64,000 nucleotides of DNA from Accumulibacter sp. (GTDB taxonomy: Bacteria > Pseudomonadota > Gammaproteobacteria > Burkholderiales > Rhodocyclaceae), in contig NZ_JAZKUG010000001.1 of NCBI RefSeq assembly GCF_036625195.1, positions 3,906,001 through 3,970,000 on the forward strand, read 5' to 3'. The notes beneath the pieces are model-generated. The model was not told the DNA's origin. It worked only from the letters and a program-made list of their open reading frames with translations, and ran no database searches. A program made the translations under genes and the position numbers. Below are positions 18,587-25,537 of the stretch, one piece after another. Numbering within the stretch: position 1 is the first letter of the stretch; the number at the start of each line of letters is the position of its first letter.

Positions 18587-18669
18587 CAAGGCAAATGCAC
18601 TCGGCCAGCAAGAAGCACCGCTCGTTCCTCGCTCTGTTTTCTTGCCGCCGGCGGTTTGCGACGTTGGCC
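18581..18669 (+). other. attC recombination site after cassette 3
   Basis: ACCTAAC (18581-18587) and GTTGGCC (18663-18669) bracket an 89-base imperfect palindrome. GCAAA near the left pairs with TTTGC near the right, and CAAGAA pairs with TTCTTG. Length and terminal motifs match attC. Confidence 0.7.
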
Positions 18670-18682
18670 GCGAGAAGACACC

Positions 18683-18921
18683 ATGGCCCCGACCGTTGTC
18701 CGCGACGGTTCTTTAGGCTCTTCTTTCTTTCACGCGAAGAGCCTCGAATGCACATCCATGTGGCCCACTCACATGGGGAGACCAAGTTCTGGCTGCAACC
18801 GAGTCTGACGCTGGCCAACCATACCGACCAGTCCAAGCAGGAACTGGCCTACGCTGAGCGCGTCGTCGCTCGTCACCTTGAGGAGATCATGGATGCCTGG
18901 CACGAACGTTCCGGCGGCTGA
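18683..18921 (+). pseudogene. DUF4160 protein with one-base frameshift, integron cassette 4
   Basis: The ATG at 18683 opens MAPTVVRDGS. Adding one T in the run at 18712-18714 joins it to FRLFFLSREEPRMHIHVAHSHGETKFWLQPSLTLA and so on to WHERSGG at 18921. The repaired product of about 80 residues matches DUF4160, a family usually encoded next to DUF2442 in toxin-antitoxin-like pairs. As read, the first frame gives a nonsense tail and the second lacks a good start (ATG at 18748 would give a truncated protein). Either a real single-base deletion or an assembly error in a T run would explain it. Confidence 0.7.
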
Positions 18922-19192
18922 AGTGACCCACGTCTCCATGCACGGTTTCTGGCTGGTTCTTGGCGATGAAGAGCTTCTCTTGCCGTTCTCCGAATTTCCC
19001 TGGCTCCGGCAGGCCACCATCGAACAACTGACCACCATCGAATGGCCAAGCCCAGACCACCTGTATTGGCCGCTGCTGGATGTGGATTTGTCCGTTGCCT
19101 CCATCCGACACCCGGAAGATTTCCCCCTCGTCTCGGCAGTATCGGCTGGCCCTGCGCTCCAGCCGGACGCCCCTCAAGGAGCGCGCCGCTGA
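18893..19192 (+). CDS. DUF2442 protein, integron cassette 4
   Basis: The protein has 99 residues. VPAAEVTHVSMHGFWLVLGDEELLLPFSEFPWLRQATIEQLTTIEWPSPDHLYWPLLDVDLSVASIRHPEDFPLVS is a standard DUF2442 domain, with the conserved FxxFPWL and HLYWPxLDxDL motifs. The start overlaps the end of the DUF4160 frame by 29 bases. The pair is typical of a mobile two-gene module whose biochemical role is unknown. The last 20 residues (AGPALQPDAPQGARR) look non-native, and no attC follows. The cassette appears cut by the left end of mobile unit copy 2 at 19221. Confidence 0.8.
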   Translation: MPGTNVPAAEVTHVSMHGFWLVLGDEELLLPFSEFPWLRQATIEQLTTIEWPSPDHLYWPLLDVDLSVASIRHPEDFPLVSAVSAGPALQPDAPQGARR

Positions 19193-19430
19193 GCTTCGCG
19201 CATTTCGCTTTTCGCATTTCGGTGACAGTATTGTCAACTCTTGGTCACGCCGACCCTCTGGCCCGTCGGCGCCTTCGGCAGCCGGGCGGGCGCTTGGGCC
19301 GTACCGGCTCAAGCAGCGCCGACGCCGGTGCTTGCATCCGGACGCCCCTCTGCTGCGTATGGATGACAGGAAAAGCTTCGCATCCGACGACTTGGGCCTC
19401 TGGCCCCTCTCACCCACGACGGACTGGCTG

Positions 19431-20425
19431 ATGACGCTGACTCGACCTGCATCGACAGTCACTACCACCATGGCAACGACCTCTGGCGGCGTGGTGCTGA
19501 CCGGCGGCACCGGTTATCTCGGCACATCCCTGGCGGAGCGACTGCTCGCCCGCGGACACCGCCGTCCGGCTCCTGGTGCGCCGCGCCGCAGCGGGGCGCG
19601 CCGCGCGTCCGGCGCAGAGATCATCGTCGGCAACGCGCTCGACAGCGTGTCGATCGCCACCGCCCTAAAGGCCGGCGACACCCTGGTTCACCTGGTCGGT
19701 ACGGCGCACTGTCGGCGCCGGCGTGAAATTGGTCGCAAGTGGACGGGTTGAAAGTGGACTCCGGCTCTGGCACCTAGCGAGAAGGAAAAGCACGCGCTTT
19801 CAGTGCTTTACTGCGCCTTGACACGTGGCACTGTGGGGCCTCGCTCGGACGCGCTTCAGGATGTTCCACGACATCCTGAAGTACACCGAAGAAGGGCCAC
19901 ACAGCGAAGCAAGATACAAGATTTCCAATTTGCATGGACGAAGAAGATCCAGTTTCGCATCGTCACGTTTGAACCGCTTTCAGAATGGCCGCGACAGCGC
20001 ACCCCAGTCCAGCGAAGGCGGCGGAGTTCGAGGCGGTCGATCTCGCGTCGATCCGCGCCGCGGTGGACGCGGCGTCGCGGGTCGCGATCGCCCACCTCGT
20101 GTACGTCAGCGTTGCGCAACCGGCACCCGTGATGCGCGCCTACGTCGCCGCCCGGGCCGCCGGTGAGGCGACGATCGCCGGCAGCGGTGTGCGCGCGACG
20201 ATCCTGCGTCCCTGGTACGTCGTTGGCCCCGGGCATCGCTGGCCGCTCATCCTGACGCCACTCTACGCGCTGGCTGCGCGTGTTCCGCACTGGCGCCCGG
20301 CGGCCCAGCGCCTCGGTCTGGTCAGTCTGGAGCAGATGACCCGGGCACTCGTCCGGGCAGTCGAAAAACCGCCAGCATCCGCACTGGCCATCGTCGAGGT
20401 GCCGGGAATCCGCGGCCCCGGCTGA
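19431..20425 (+). pseudogene. Disrupted duplicate of the NAD(P)-binding epimerase-like gene
   Basis: The first half (VVLTGGTGYLGTSLAERLLARGH) equals the gene at 15912. One extra C after GGACACC and two extra bases (CG) near 19605 then put about 20 codons in a wrong frame before the frame is restored at ASGAEIIVGNALD. At 19709 a 287-base insertion breaks the gene after VGTAH. The rest resumes at 19997 (HPSPAKAAEFEAVDLASIRAAV) and runs to the same ending. It is therefore non-functional, and its age can be gauged against the intact copy. Confidence 0.85.
19710..19996. mobile_element. 287-bp IS21-like non-autonomous insertion
   Basis: Comparison with the uninterrupted copy at 16190 shows a clean insertion flanked by GCGCAC on both sides (19704-19709 and 19997-20002), a 6-bp target duplication. 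The ends are TGTCGGCGCC and GGCCGCGACA, inverted repeats starting TGTCG. The left inner sequence (GGCGTGAAATTGG, then GTTGAAAGTGGAC) resembles IS21-family termini. No transposase gene fits in 287 bases, so it is a deletion derivative or MITE. Confidence 0.7.
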
Positions 20426-20599
20426 TCCCGCTTCCGCCCTCCAGCCAGTCCACCTCGGCGGCGCCACCGGCGGACGAGCATTCGATCGCCAAAGACCGCG
20501 TGGGGCGGGTCGACGCTGCTGCGCTGACGACTGTCGCATTCCTTGAGCTGCGGTCAGCGACCGGCGGAAACGCCGGAAGAAGATTTCGTGTACTGTCCC

Positions 20600-20932
20600 T
20601 AAATTGGAATTGGCCACTGTGCTGATGACCCCGACAGCCCATTCCCGATGCGTTCGTGGAGGCGTCATCAGCCACTTGGGAGAACATCCAAATCCGAAGG
20701 CAATGTTGTGCTCGCCTTTGGGAGCCGGTTGCCTGTGCGATACCATCTAGGTGATCCCCATGTGGTGTCCACTGACATCAAGGACCTGCATCATGCGAGG
20801 CGACGCCACCCCTTTTTAGTCGTGGACCGCTTGCGCCAAGAACACAACCCGCCCGAAGAGATCTGTGGTCAGGTCGCTGAGGCCGTGAACAATCTGGTCT
20901 GCACCACGGGGCCGGGAGGGATCGAGGGGGAC
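20600..20932. other. 333-base stretch without a recognisable gene
   Basis: A plus-strand frame (20648-21124) crosses it but runs antisense into the PLD gene and matches nothing I know. No attC, repeat end or promoter stands out. Confidence 0.4.
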
Positions 20933-22171
20933 TCAGTCAGGCAGACGGTACTTCGCTCGTACAATAAATGGATGCCGCACTCGAAGCCTCCTTTCAGGAA
21001 CGTCTTCGAAATCGAGTGCTCGACCCGCTGCCACCCGCGCACGAATCCTTTCCGTGTCCCGCGGCCTCACGTCGCTTTCCGTCACCCTGATGACTTGACG
21101 GCGTCCGCTAACGGGAATGTGTAACAACTGGTCATGTTGAATATGTCTTGCTCGGAAGAACCTTCGCATATCCAGGTCGATAGGACTCAGTCTCTCTGGC
21201 CCACTGATCGGTTGGATCTCGACCCTAGGACGTTCCGCAAATAAGGCTTCACTCGTGCTGGAAGGAGCGCTAATGTAGAGAACAGCTTGAGTGGTCACAT
21301 TGCGAGTAGGTTGGCCTGATGGAAGCAGCGCCAAAACGCCCTCCTGCTCAGCGATGTTAAAGTCTGCCGCGCTCCATGCTGCGGTTGTTCCTGAACCTTT
21401 GGCATTTGGGTTGGCCGCAGTGAAATTCACACCTGTCAGCGTCCCAGAAAATGCGGCCGTAGGATTCGCGTCTTGCCAGCCGTGCCGCAGGGCCTGGCGC
21501 GGATAGAGAAACAACCGAACTGGTGCTGGAGCGGAAAGTAGTCCGTCGAAATCCGCAGAGTCTAGACACAGGTGAATGCGGCATGGAAGGTTGCGATCGG
21601 GGGTCAGCTCGCCCTCTGCGTGGATGACTAGGATGTCTTCGCGTTGAGCATCGTTGTGGGACGAGACGTCAGGATCGTATGGCGTTGCTTCACCCCGGCA
21701 TGCGCTAAGATGCCCCAACGCGTCTACAAAAGGCTTGTCGCAACTGGTACCGTGAAGCAACACCGCGGCCTCACAGTTGCCACCCTGCGTTGCATTGCCC
21801 GTTAGATTGTGGCTACCTACCCAAAGCCAGCATTCTTGCCCTGACCGAGCATAGACCACCTTCGAATGCATCAAGGGTGTTCCAGCCTTGTTCTCGTATG
21901 GGGCCGTGGCTCCCCAATGCACAAAGAGATTTTCTGGGATCGCCTCATAAAGCTTTGAAAGCTCGGCGTAATCAGTCGGCGGTGCAGACGAGACTACGAC
22001 GAAAGAGTCCCGCTTCTTCAACCGAGGCACTTGTCTTGTTAGCAGAGCCACGCCTGCGGCGGAACAGAAAGCAATCGCTATGGCAAGCTGGTCACTTCCC
22101 CTATTCATGACCGATTCCATAGTATTCCGAGCGCTCTTCCGAGGATTCTCAGCAAAGAAATCAATATCCAT
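20933..22171 (-). CDS. Phospholipase D-like nuclease family protein
   Basis: The 412-residue protein is of PLD superfamily type. Near residue 103 TPLMHSKVVYARSGQECWLWVGSHNLTGNATQGG has the HxK...GSxNxT signature of the catalytic HKD motif. Only one such motif is clear, so a dimer would form the active site, as in bacterial Nuc-type and restriction-associated PLD nucleases. The C-terminal 200 residues are not recognised. Many such proteins are phage-defence or restriction components, but no helicase partner lies next to it. It sits between mobile-unit copy 2 and an IS remnant and has moderate G+C, consistent with transfer. The role is inferred, the fold is well supported. Confidence 0.75.
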   Translation of the reverse strand: MDIDFFAENPRKSARNTMESVMNRGSDQLAIAIAFCSAAGVALLTRQVPRLKKRDSFVVVSSAPPTDYAELSKLYEAIPENLFVHWGATAPYENKAGTPLMHSKVVYARSGQECWLWVGSHNLTGNATQGGNCEAAVLLHGTSCDKPFVDALGHLSACRGEATPYDPDVSSHNDAQREDILVIHAEGELTPDRNLPCRIHLCLDSADFDGLLSAPAPVRLFLYPRQALRHGWQDANPTAAFSGTLTGVNFTAANPNAKGSGTTAAWSAADFNIAEQEGVLALLPSGQPTRNVTTQAVLYISAPSSTSEALFAERPRVEIQPISGPERLSPIDLDMRRFFRARHIQHDQLLHIPVSGRRQVIRVTESDVRPRDTERIRARVAAGRALDFEDVPERRLRVRHPFIVRAKYRLPD

Positions 22172-22454
22172 ACGCCTGACCTAGCTCCTCTTGTCTGCGC
22201 GATGCTCAATTTTCTACGCATTGTAGACCCCGATAGCGGGGACGCCGACACATTAAGTCAGGCTTTTCCGGCACCCGACTGTTACGTTTTCCTCTCCCCG
22301 AGGGCTGAGGCGCTCGGTCATCCCGCGCACGGAGAGGACTTGAGACGCGGCCAGTCCTGAAGAAGGCTGGGACACTTCGGGAGCAGGGAGGGCTGGAGAA
22401 CCTCTGCTATCGTGGGAAGCTTGACGAGCGCCCGGATAGAAAGGAGCCCAGCCC

Positions 22455-22780
22455 ATGCGCCGAATTGTAGCCGGCATCACCTCGCTTGAGGAACATCTGG
22501 AGATGATCCGGCAGAAGCCGGAGGCCTATCGACCGCTGTCGTGCCCGCACTGCGGGATCAAGCAGTTGCGTCAGCACGGGTACTACTACCGGCAAGCCGA
22601 TCGGCGCGCGCAGCGGCCTCGGCTCGACCCAGTGCCGATCTGCCGTTACCGCTGCGTCGGTTGCCGTTGCACCTGTTCGCGCCTACCCGAGTGCATCGCC
22701 CCACGGCGTTGGTTCCCCTGGTCGGTGCAAGAGCAATTCCTGTCGCCCCGGATCGGCGCCCCTCCTGCCGGATGCGGTGA
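22455..22780 (+). pseudogene. IS-associated DUF6431-like zinc-ribbon protein, truncated
   Basis: The frame from 22455 encodes MRRIVAGITSLEEHLEMIRQ, then RPLSCPHCGIKQLRQHGYYYR, then CRYRCVGCRCTCSRLPECIAPRRWFPWSVQEQ. It has three CxxC-type pairs of a zinc ribbon, as in DUF6431 proteins of short transposon-like genes. Homology appears to stop near 22740; the remaining frame to 22898 is dominated by a GC palindrome. AAGGAG is 9 bases upstream. It looks like the 5' half of an insertion-type gene cut by rearrangement. The assignment rests on memory of the zinc-ribbon pattern. Confidence 0.55.
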
Positions 22781-22828
22781 GCAAGATCAGCGTCCCATGA
22801 TCGAGTCATCCCGGAGCGGCGGCAGACA

Positions 22829-22858
22829 GTGGGGGCCCCGCCCGGGCGGGGCCCCCAC
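22829..22858. repeat. Perfect 30-bp GC palindrome
   Basis: GTGGGGGCCCCGCCC is followed directly by its exact reverse complement. All 30 bases pair without a loop. There is no T tract, so it is not a standard terminator. It lies at the broken end of the IS-like gene and may mark a transposon end or a protein-binding dyad. Confidence 0.9.
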
Positions 22859-23010
22859 ACACTTTGCAGCTGGCATGGACGCGGCGATTGCGCTGTGATG
22901 GCGACTTCCTTTTTTCACGAGGAGTCCCCATGAACGAAATCTCCTAGGAGGATGTCTGTTGGCGGTAGCTTTGAATGTCATTGCCTCGAAGTTAGAGAAG
23001 CTGATGTGAA

Positions 23011-23099
23011 ACATAACGTTGCAGTCGAGAGGGACAGCCACAAGCTGCGCTGGGGTTCCCTGCGCCTCGCTCAGGCTGCCCCTCACTTCGACGTTCGGC
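23011..23099 (+). other. attC recombination site preceding the brnTA cassette
   Basis: ACATAAC (23011-23017) and GTTCGGC (23093-23099) flank an 89-base imperfect palindrome. AACGTTGCAGTCGAG on the left pairs with CTCACTTCGACGTT on the right, and GGGACAGCC pairs with GGCTGCCCC. The site closes a lost upstream cassette, of which only an ORF tail ending near 23010 might remain. Confidence 0.65.
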
Positions 23100-23125
23100 C
23101 CCATAGGCGGGAGCCATCACGCGCC

Positions 23126-23154
23126 TTGACAGCCGCCTTTTGTGTAGCTACATT
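23126..23154 (+). promoter_or_regulatory. brnTA promoter, probably giving a leaderless mRNA
   Basis: TTGACA (23126-23131), a 17-base spacer and TACATT (23149-23154) form a near-perfect sigma-70 promoter. Transcription would begin about 7 bases after the -10 box, at or next to the brnT ATG (23160). No ribosome-binding site is present between promoter and start, so leaderless translation is inferred. Confidence 0.65.
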
Positions 23155-23159
23155 AATGC

Positions 23160-23429
23160 ATGCGCATCGAGTTCGACTCGGCCAAGGACGTCTCAAACCA
23201 ATCCAAGCACGGCGTCTCCCTAGCCGTGACTGCCGAACTCGACTGGGAAGCTGCGTTGGTGTGGATCGATGAACGGTTCGAGTATGGAGAGACGCGAATG
23301 ATCGCGCTCGCTCCGAAAACCGAGACCCTCTATTACGTGGCGTTTGTAGATCGTGGCAACGTGCGAAGAATCATCAGCCTCCGCCGCGCCAATCGTCGCG
23401 AGGTCAAATACTATGTCCAAAATTTCTAA
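23160..23429 (+). CDS. brnT: BrnT-family toxin
   Basis: The 89-residue protein matches BrnT: MRIEFDSAKDVSNQSKHGVSLAVTAELDWEAALVWIDERFEYGETRMIALAPKTETLYYVAFVDRG, ending RIISLRRANRREVKYYVQ. This RelE-like ribonuclease core carries the conserved D/KH and RR-AN--E residues. It cleaves RNA and is neutralised by BrnA, which starts inside its last codons (23413). The pair lies behind an attC site and before a partial attC, so it is an integron cassette of the toxin-antitoxin type that stabilises arrays. Confidence 0.92.
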   Translation: MRIEFDSAKDVSNQSKHGVSLAVTAELDWEAALVWIDERFEYGETRMIALAPKTETLYYVAFVDRGNVRRIISLRRANRREVKYYVQNF

Positions 23430-23712
23430 GCGTCCCGCCGTTCGTATGCCGACGGCAGAGGAAGACAAGGCCATAACTGCGGCGGCTCTGAGCGATCCCG
23501 ATGCTCAACCGCTTACCCCCAGGCAACTCAAGGCCATGGTTCCCCTGGCTTCCGTTCGTGGCCGCCCCAAGTCCGCGAACAAAAAGTTGCTGGTGTCAGT
23601 GCGTTACAGCCCGGAGGTCATTGCCTATTTCAAGTCTACCGGTGAGGGTTGGCAGTCCTTGATGGACAGCGTTCTCCGCAGGTACGTCGCGCGTCATTCT
23701 CGTAGCGCGTAA
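23413..23712 (+). CDS. brnA: BrnA-family antitoxin
   Basis: The 99-residue protein has a variable acidic N-terminus that binds the toxin (TAEEDKAITAAALSDPDAQPLTPRQLKAM). A C-terminal ribbon-helix-helix DNA-binding part follows (KKLLVSVRYSPEVIAYFKSTGEGWQSLMDSVLRRYVA), typical of BrnA. The ATG at 23413 overlaps brnT by 17 bases. An earlier in-frame codon at 23353 lies within brnT and is not used. It is expected to repress the promoter at 23126. Confidence 0.92.
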   Translation: MSKISKRPAVRMPTAEEDKAITAAALSDPDAQPLTPRQLKAMVPLASVRGRPKSANKKLLVSVRYSPEVIAYFKSTGEGWQSLMDSVLRRYVARHSRSA

Positions 23713-23714
23713 CC

Positions 23715-23765
23715 ATGTGGCCGAACCCTACGCTCGAGGGGACTGCTGGCAAGCTGCGCTCTAAC
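23715..23765 (+). other. Partial attC after the brnTA cassette
   Basis: GGCCGAAC, then CTCGAGGGGACTGC and CAAGCTGCGC resemble the left half of the attC at 23011 (GTCGAGAGGGACAGC ... AAGCTGCGC). The right half with a GTTRRRY core is missing, so the cassette end is eroded. The next 200 bases, up to the IS3 remnant, hold no gene I can see. Confidence 0.45.
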
Positions 23766-23965
23766 CAATCACCCCCCCACTGAAATCGCGGGCAAAGGCG
23801 GCATCGGTAGTCCTTGGCGGCCGGACTGAAGGGCGGCGGTGAGGTAATGCTGAACCGGTACCCTCTCGATGGACGCCAAGAAGCGGGGAGCGTTATCCAC
23901 GGACGGCCGGTTCGGTCGCTTGCGACGAACCGCAAACCGGCCGGCGGTGCGTAACGCGGGGCTGC

Positions 23966-24240
23966 TCACTGCGATTTTGCTCCCGCGCTGGTCGGCGAGG
24001 GGGTGCCGGACCAGCGCTGCTCGAAAGCCGCTGGCGACAGTTTACCCAACGACGAGTGACGGCGTTCCGTGTTGTAGAAGCCGATGTATTCGACCAGAGC
24101 CTGCTGGGCCTCGGCGCGAGTCCGGAAGTGCTCGCTGCGGACGCACTCGACCTTGACCGCGCCATTGACTGATTCCATCGGTGCGTTATCCCAGCAGTTG
24201 CCTTTGCGACTCATCGAGACGGTGATCCCTCGCGCATCCC
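23966..24240 (-). pseudogene. IS3-family transposase C-terminal fragment
   Basis: The minus strand reads RGITVSMSRKGNCWDNAPMESVNGAVKVECV, then EYIGFYNTERRHSSLGKLSPAAFEQRW. The DNAPMES segment contains the final Glu of the DDE triad, and FYN-RRRHSSLG-LSP is the usual OrfB ending. Only about the last 90 residues remain, cut on the upstream side near 24240 just before the left end of mobile-unit copy 3. Confidence 0.88.
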
Positions 24241-24266
24241 TAGATCAGAGTTGCTCCGCGCATTTC

Positions 24267-24546
24267 GGTGACAGTATTATCAACTCCGGGTCACGCCGAC
24301 CGTCTGGTGCGTCGGCGGCTTCGGCAGCCGAGCGGGCCCTTCCGCAGCATGGGTAGTTGAGGACCCGGCTGATCCCACTCCCGCACTCCAGCCAGTCCAC
24401 CTCGGCGGCACCGCCGGCGGCCGAGCATCCGATCGCCAATGACAGCGTCGGCCGCGGGTCGACGCTGCTGCGCTGGCGACTGTCGCATCCGTTGATCTAC
24501 GGTCAGCGACCGGCGGAAACGCCGAAGAAAATCAGTATACTGTCCC
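24267..24546. mobile_element. Candidate mobile unit, copy 3 (280 bp, MITE-like)
   Basis: The left end GGTGACAGTATTATCA (24267-24282) and right end CAGTATACTGTCCC (24533-24546) match copies 1 and 2. The interior joins the copy-2 left border to a piece equal to the end of sdaA (GGGCCCTTCCG...GGGTAGTTGAG). It then continues directly into the 170-base tail found after the NAD(P)-binding gene. The join occurs at a CCCGG present at both original sites, so the gene was probably deleted between short direct repeats. Confidence 0.6.
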
Positions 24547-24550
24547 TGAA

Positions 24551-25537
24551 TCAAGACAAACACCGGGGGTCGTGGCACCAGCCGCCCAGTCCCTTCCGCC
24601 GCCACTCGCTTTCCCCGAAGACGAAGGCTTCGCAGGCTGCCCCCTGCGGCACGACCCGGTGGATGTGTTCCTTTTCCGGGGCGTGCGGCGCTATCGGCGC
24701 GGGCGGCGTCACCAGCGGCTCGATGCGGGCGTCGAGCGGCGGATTGATGAAGGCCGGGACGGAAACGCGCTGGCGCGTCGCCGGGCTGATGACACGGTGC
24801 GGCGCCGCCCGGAAATGACCCCGGCTCTGGATTTCGAGCAGTTCGCCGACGTTGACCGCGAGGATCCCGGGCTGCGGAGGAACCGGCCACCATTCGCCGT
24901 TGCGGTCCTGCACTTCGAGTCCACCGGTCGAATCCTGCAGGAGGATGGTGATCCAGCTCCAGTCGCAATGCGCGGCGACACCGTTGCGCTGGCTTCGAGC
25001 CGGCTGGACATGGTAGGAAATCAGCTTCAGCAGCAGGTACGGCGGCTCGTCGGAGAGTCGTTCGAAATGCCGTGGAGGCAGGCCCAGGCATTCGCCCAGG
25101 GCGTCCAGCAAGAGAAAACCGAGCCCCTGAACCGCTGCCATGTAGCGCAACAGCGTGCTGGCAAACGCTGCATCGGGCCAGGGATTGCCACCTGCCAGGC
25201 GGTAATGGTCCGGCTTGCCCGGCGACCATTCGCCTTCCGGCCATTCCGCAGCGAAATGAAGCTGCTCGCGCCAGTCGCGGCTGTTCTGCATCCGGGAGAA
25301 GCCGCGATGATTCGTCGAACGACGGATGTGCAGGCGCTCCTTGTCGGCCGCCGGGCGAGCGAAGAAAGCGGCTGCATCGGCCAGCACCGCACGCCACAGC
25401 TCAGCCGGGATGCCGTGATTCTGCAGCAGCAGGAAGCCCTCGTCGCGGCACGCAGTGCCGAGCCCGCGCACGAAGGCCGCGCGCGCGGGCGCGCCCGCGG
25501 CAATCCCCGCAGCGTCAAGGGTGACCGGATGCGGCAT
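24551..25537 (-). CDS. 2-oxoglutarate/Fe(II)-dependent oxygenase, isopenicillin-N-synthase family
   Basis: The protein has 328 residues. The N-terminal DIOX_N part contains CRDEGFLLLQNHGIP. The 2OG-Fe core has the iron facial triad as AAHCDWSWITIL (H and D) with the distal His in RAAPHRVISPATRQRVSVPAF. The Arg of RQRVSVP should bind 2-oxoglutarate. The protein is probably a cytosolic hydroxylase or desaturase of unknown substrate. It overlaps the deoxyribosyltransferase-like gene by 23 bases, so they form one unit under ygiQ. Its stop at 24551 is only 4 bases from the right end of mobile-unit copy 3, so the native downstream region has been lost. Confidence 0.9.
   Translation of the reverse strand: MPHPVTLDAAGIAAGAPARAAFVRGLGTACRDEGFLLLQNHGIPAELWRAVLADAAAFFARPAADKERLHIRRSTNHRGFSRMQNSRDWREQLHFAAEWPEGEWSPGKPDHYRLAGGNPWPDAAFASTLLRYMAAVQGLGFLLLDALGECLGLPPRHFERLSDEPPYLLLKLISYHVQPARSQRNGVAAHCDWSWITILLQDSTGGLEVQDRNGEWWPVPPQPGILAVNVGELLEIQSRGHFRAAPHRVISPATRQRVSVPAFINPPLDARIEPLVTPPAPIAPHAPEKEHIHRVVPQGAACEAFVFGESEWRRKGLGGWCHDPRCLS

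Larger units (their letters stand above)
19221..20599. mobile_element. Candidate mobile unit, copy 2 (1.38 kb), lacking sdaA
   Basis: The left end GGTGACAGTATTGTCA (19221-19236) and right end TTTCGTGTACTGTCCC (20584-20599) match the ends of copy 1. Sequence from about 19309 onward is near-identical to copy 1 from about 15789, through the NAD(P)-binding gene and its 170-base tail. The serine dehydratase gene is absent. The left 90 bases instead match copy 3, so copies 2 and 3 share a left border. A 287-base insertion interrupts the gene at 19710. Confidence 0.6.

Noticed and set aside
19803..20166. ORFs spanning the 287-bp insertion
   Set aside because: They cross the insertion junction into the duplicate gene in the wrong frame.
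22829..22858. Rho-independent terminator
   Set aside because: No loop and no T tract follow the perfect palindrome.
22952..23272. 107-codon plus-strand ORF before brnT
   Set aside because: It reads through an attC site and into brnT in another frame. A lost cassette may end near 23010 but its frame cannot be fixed.
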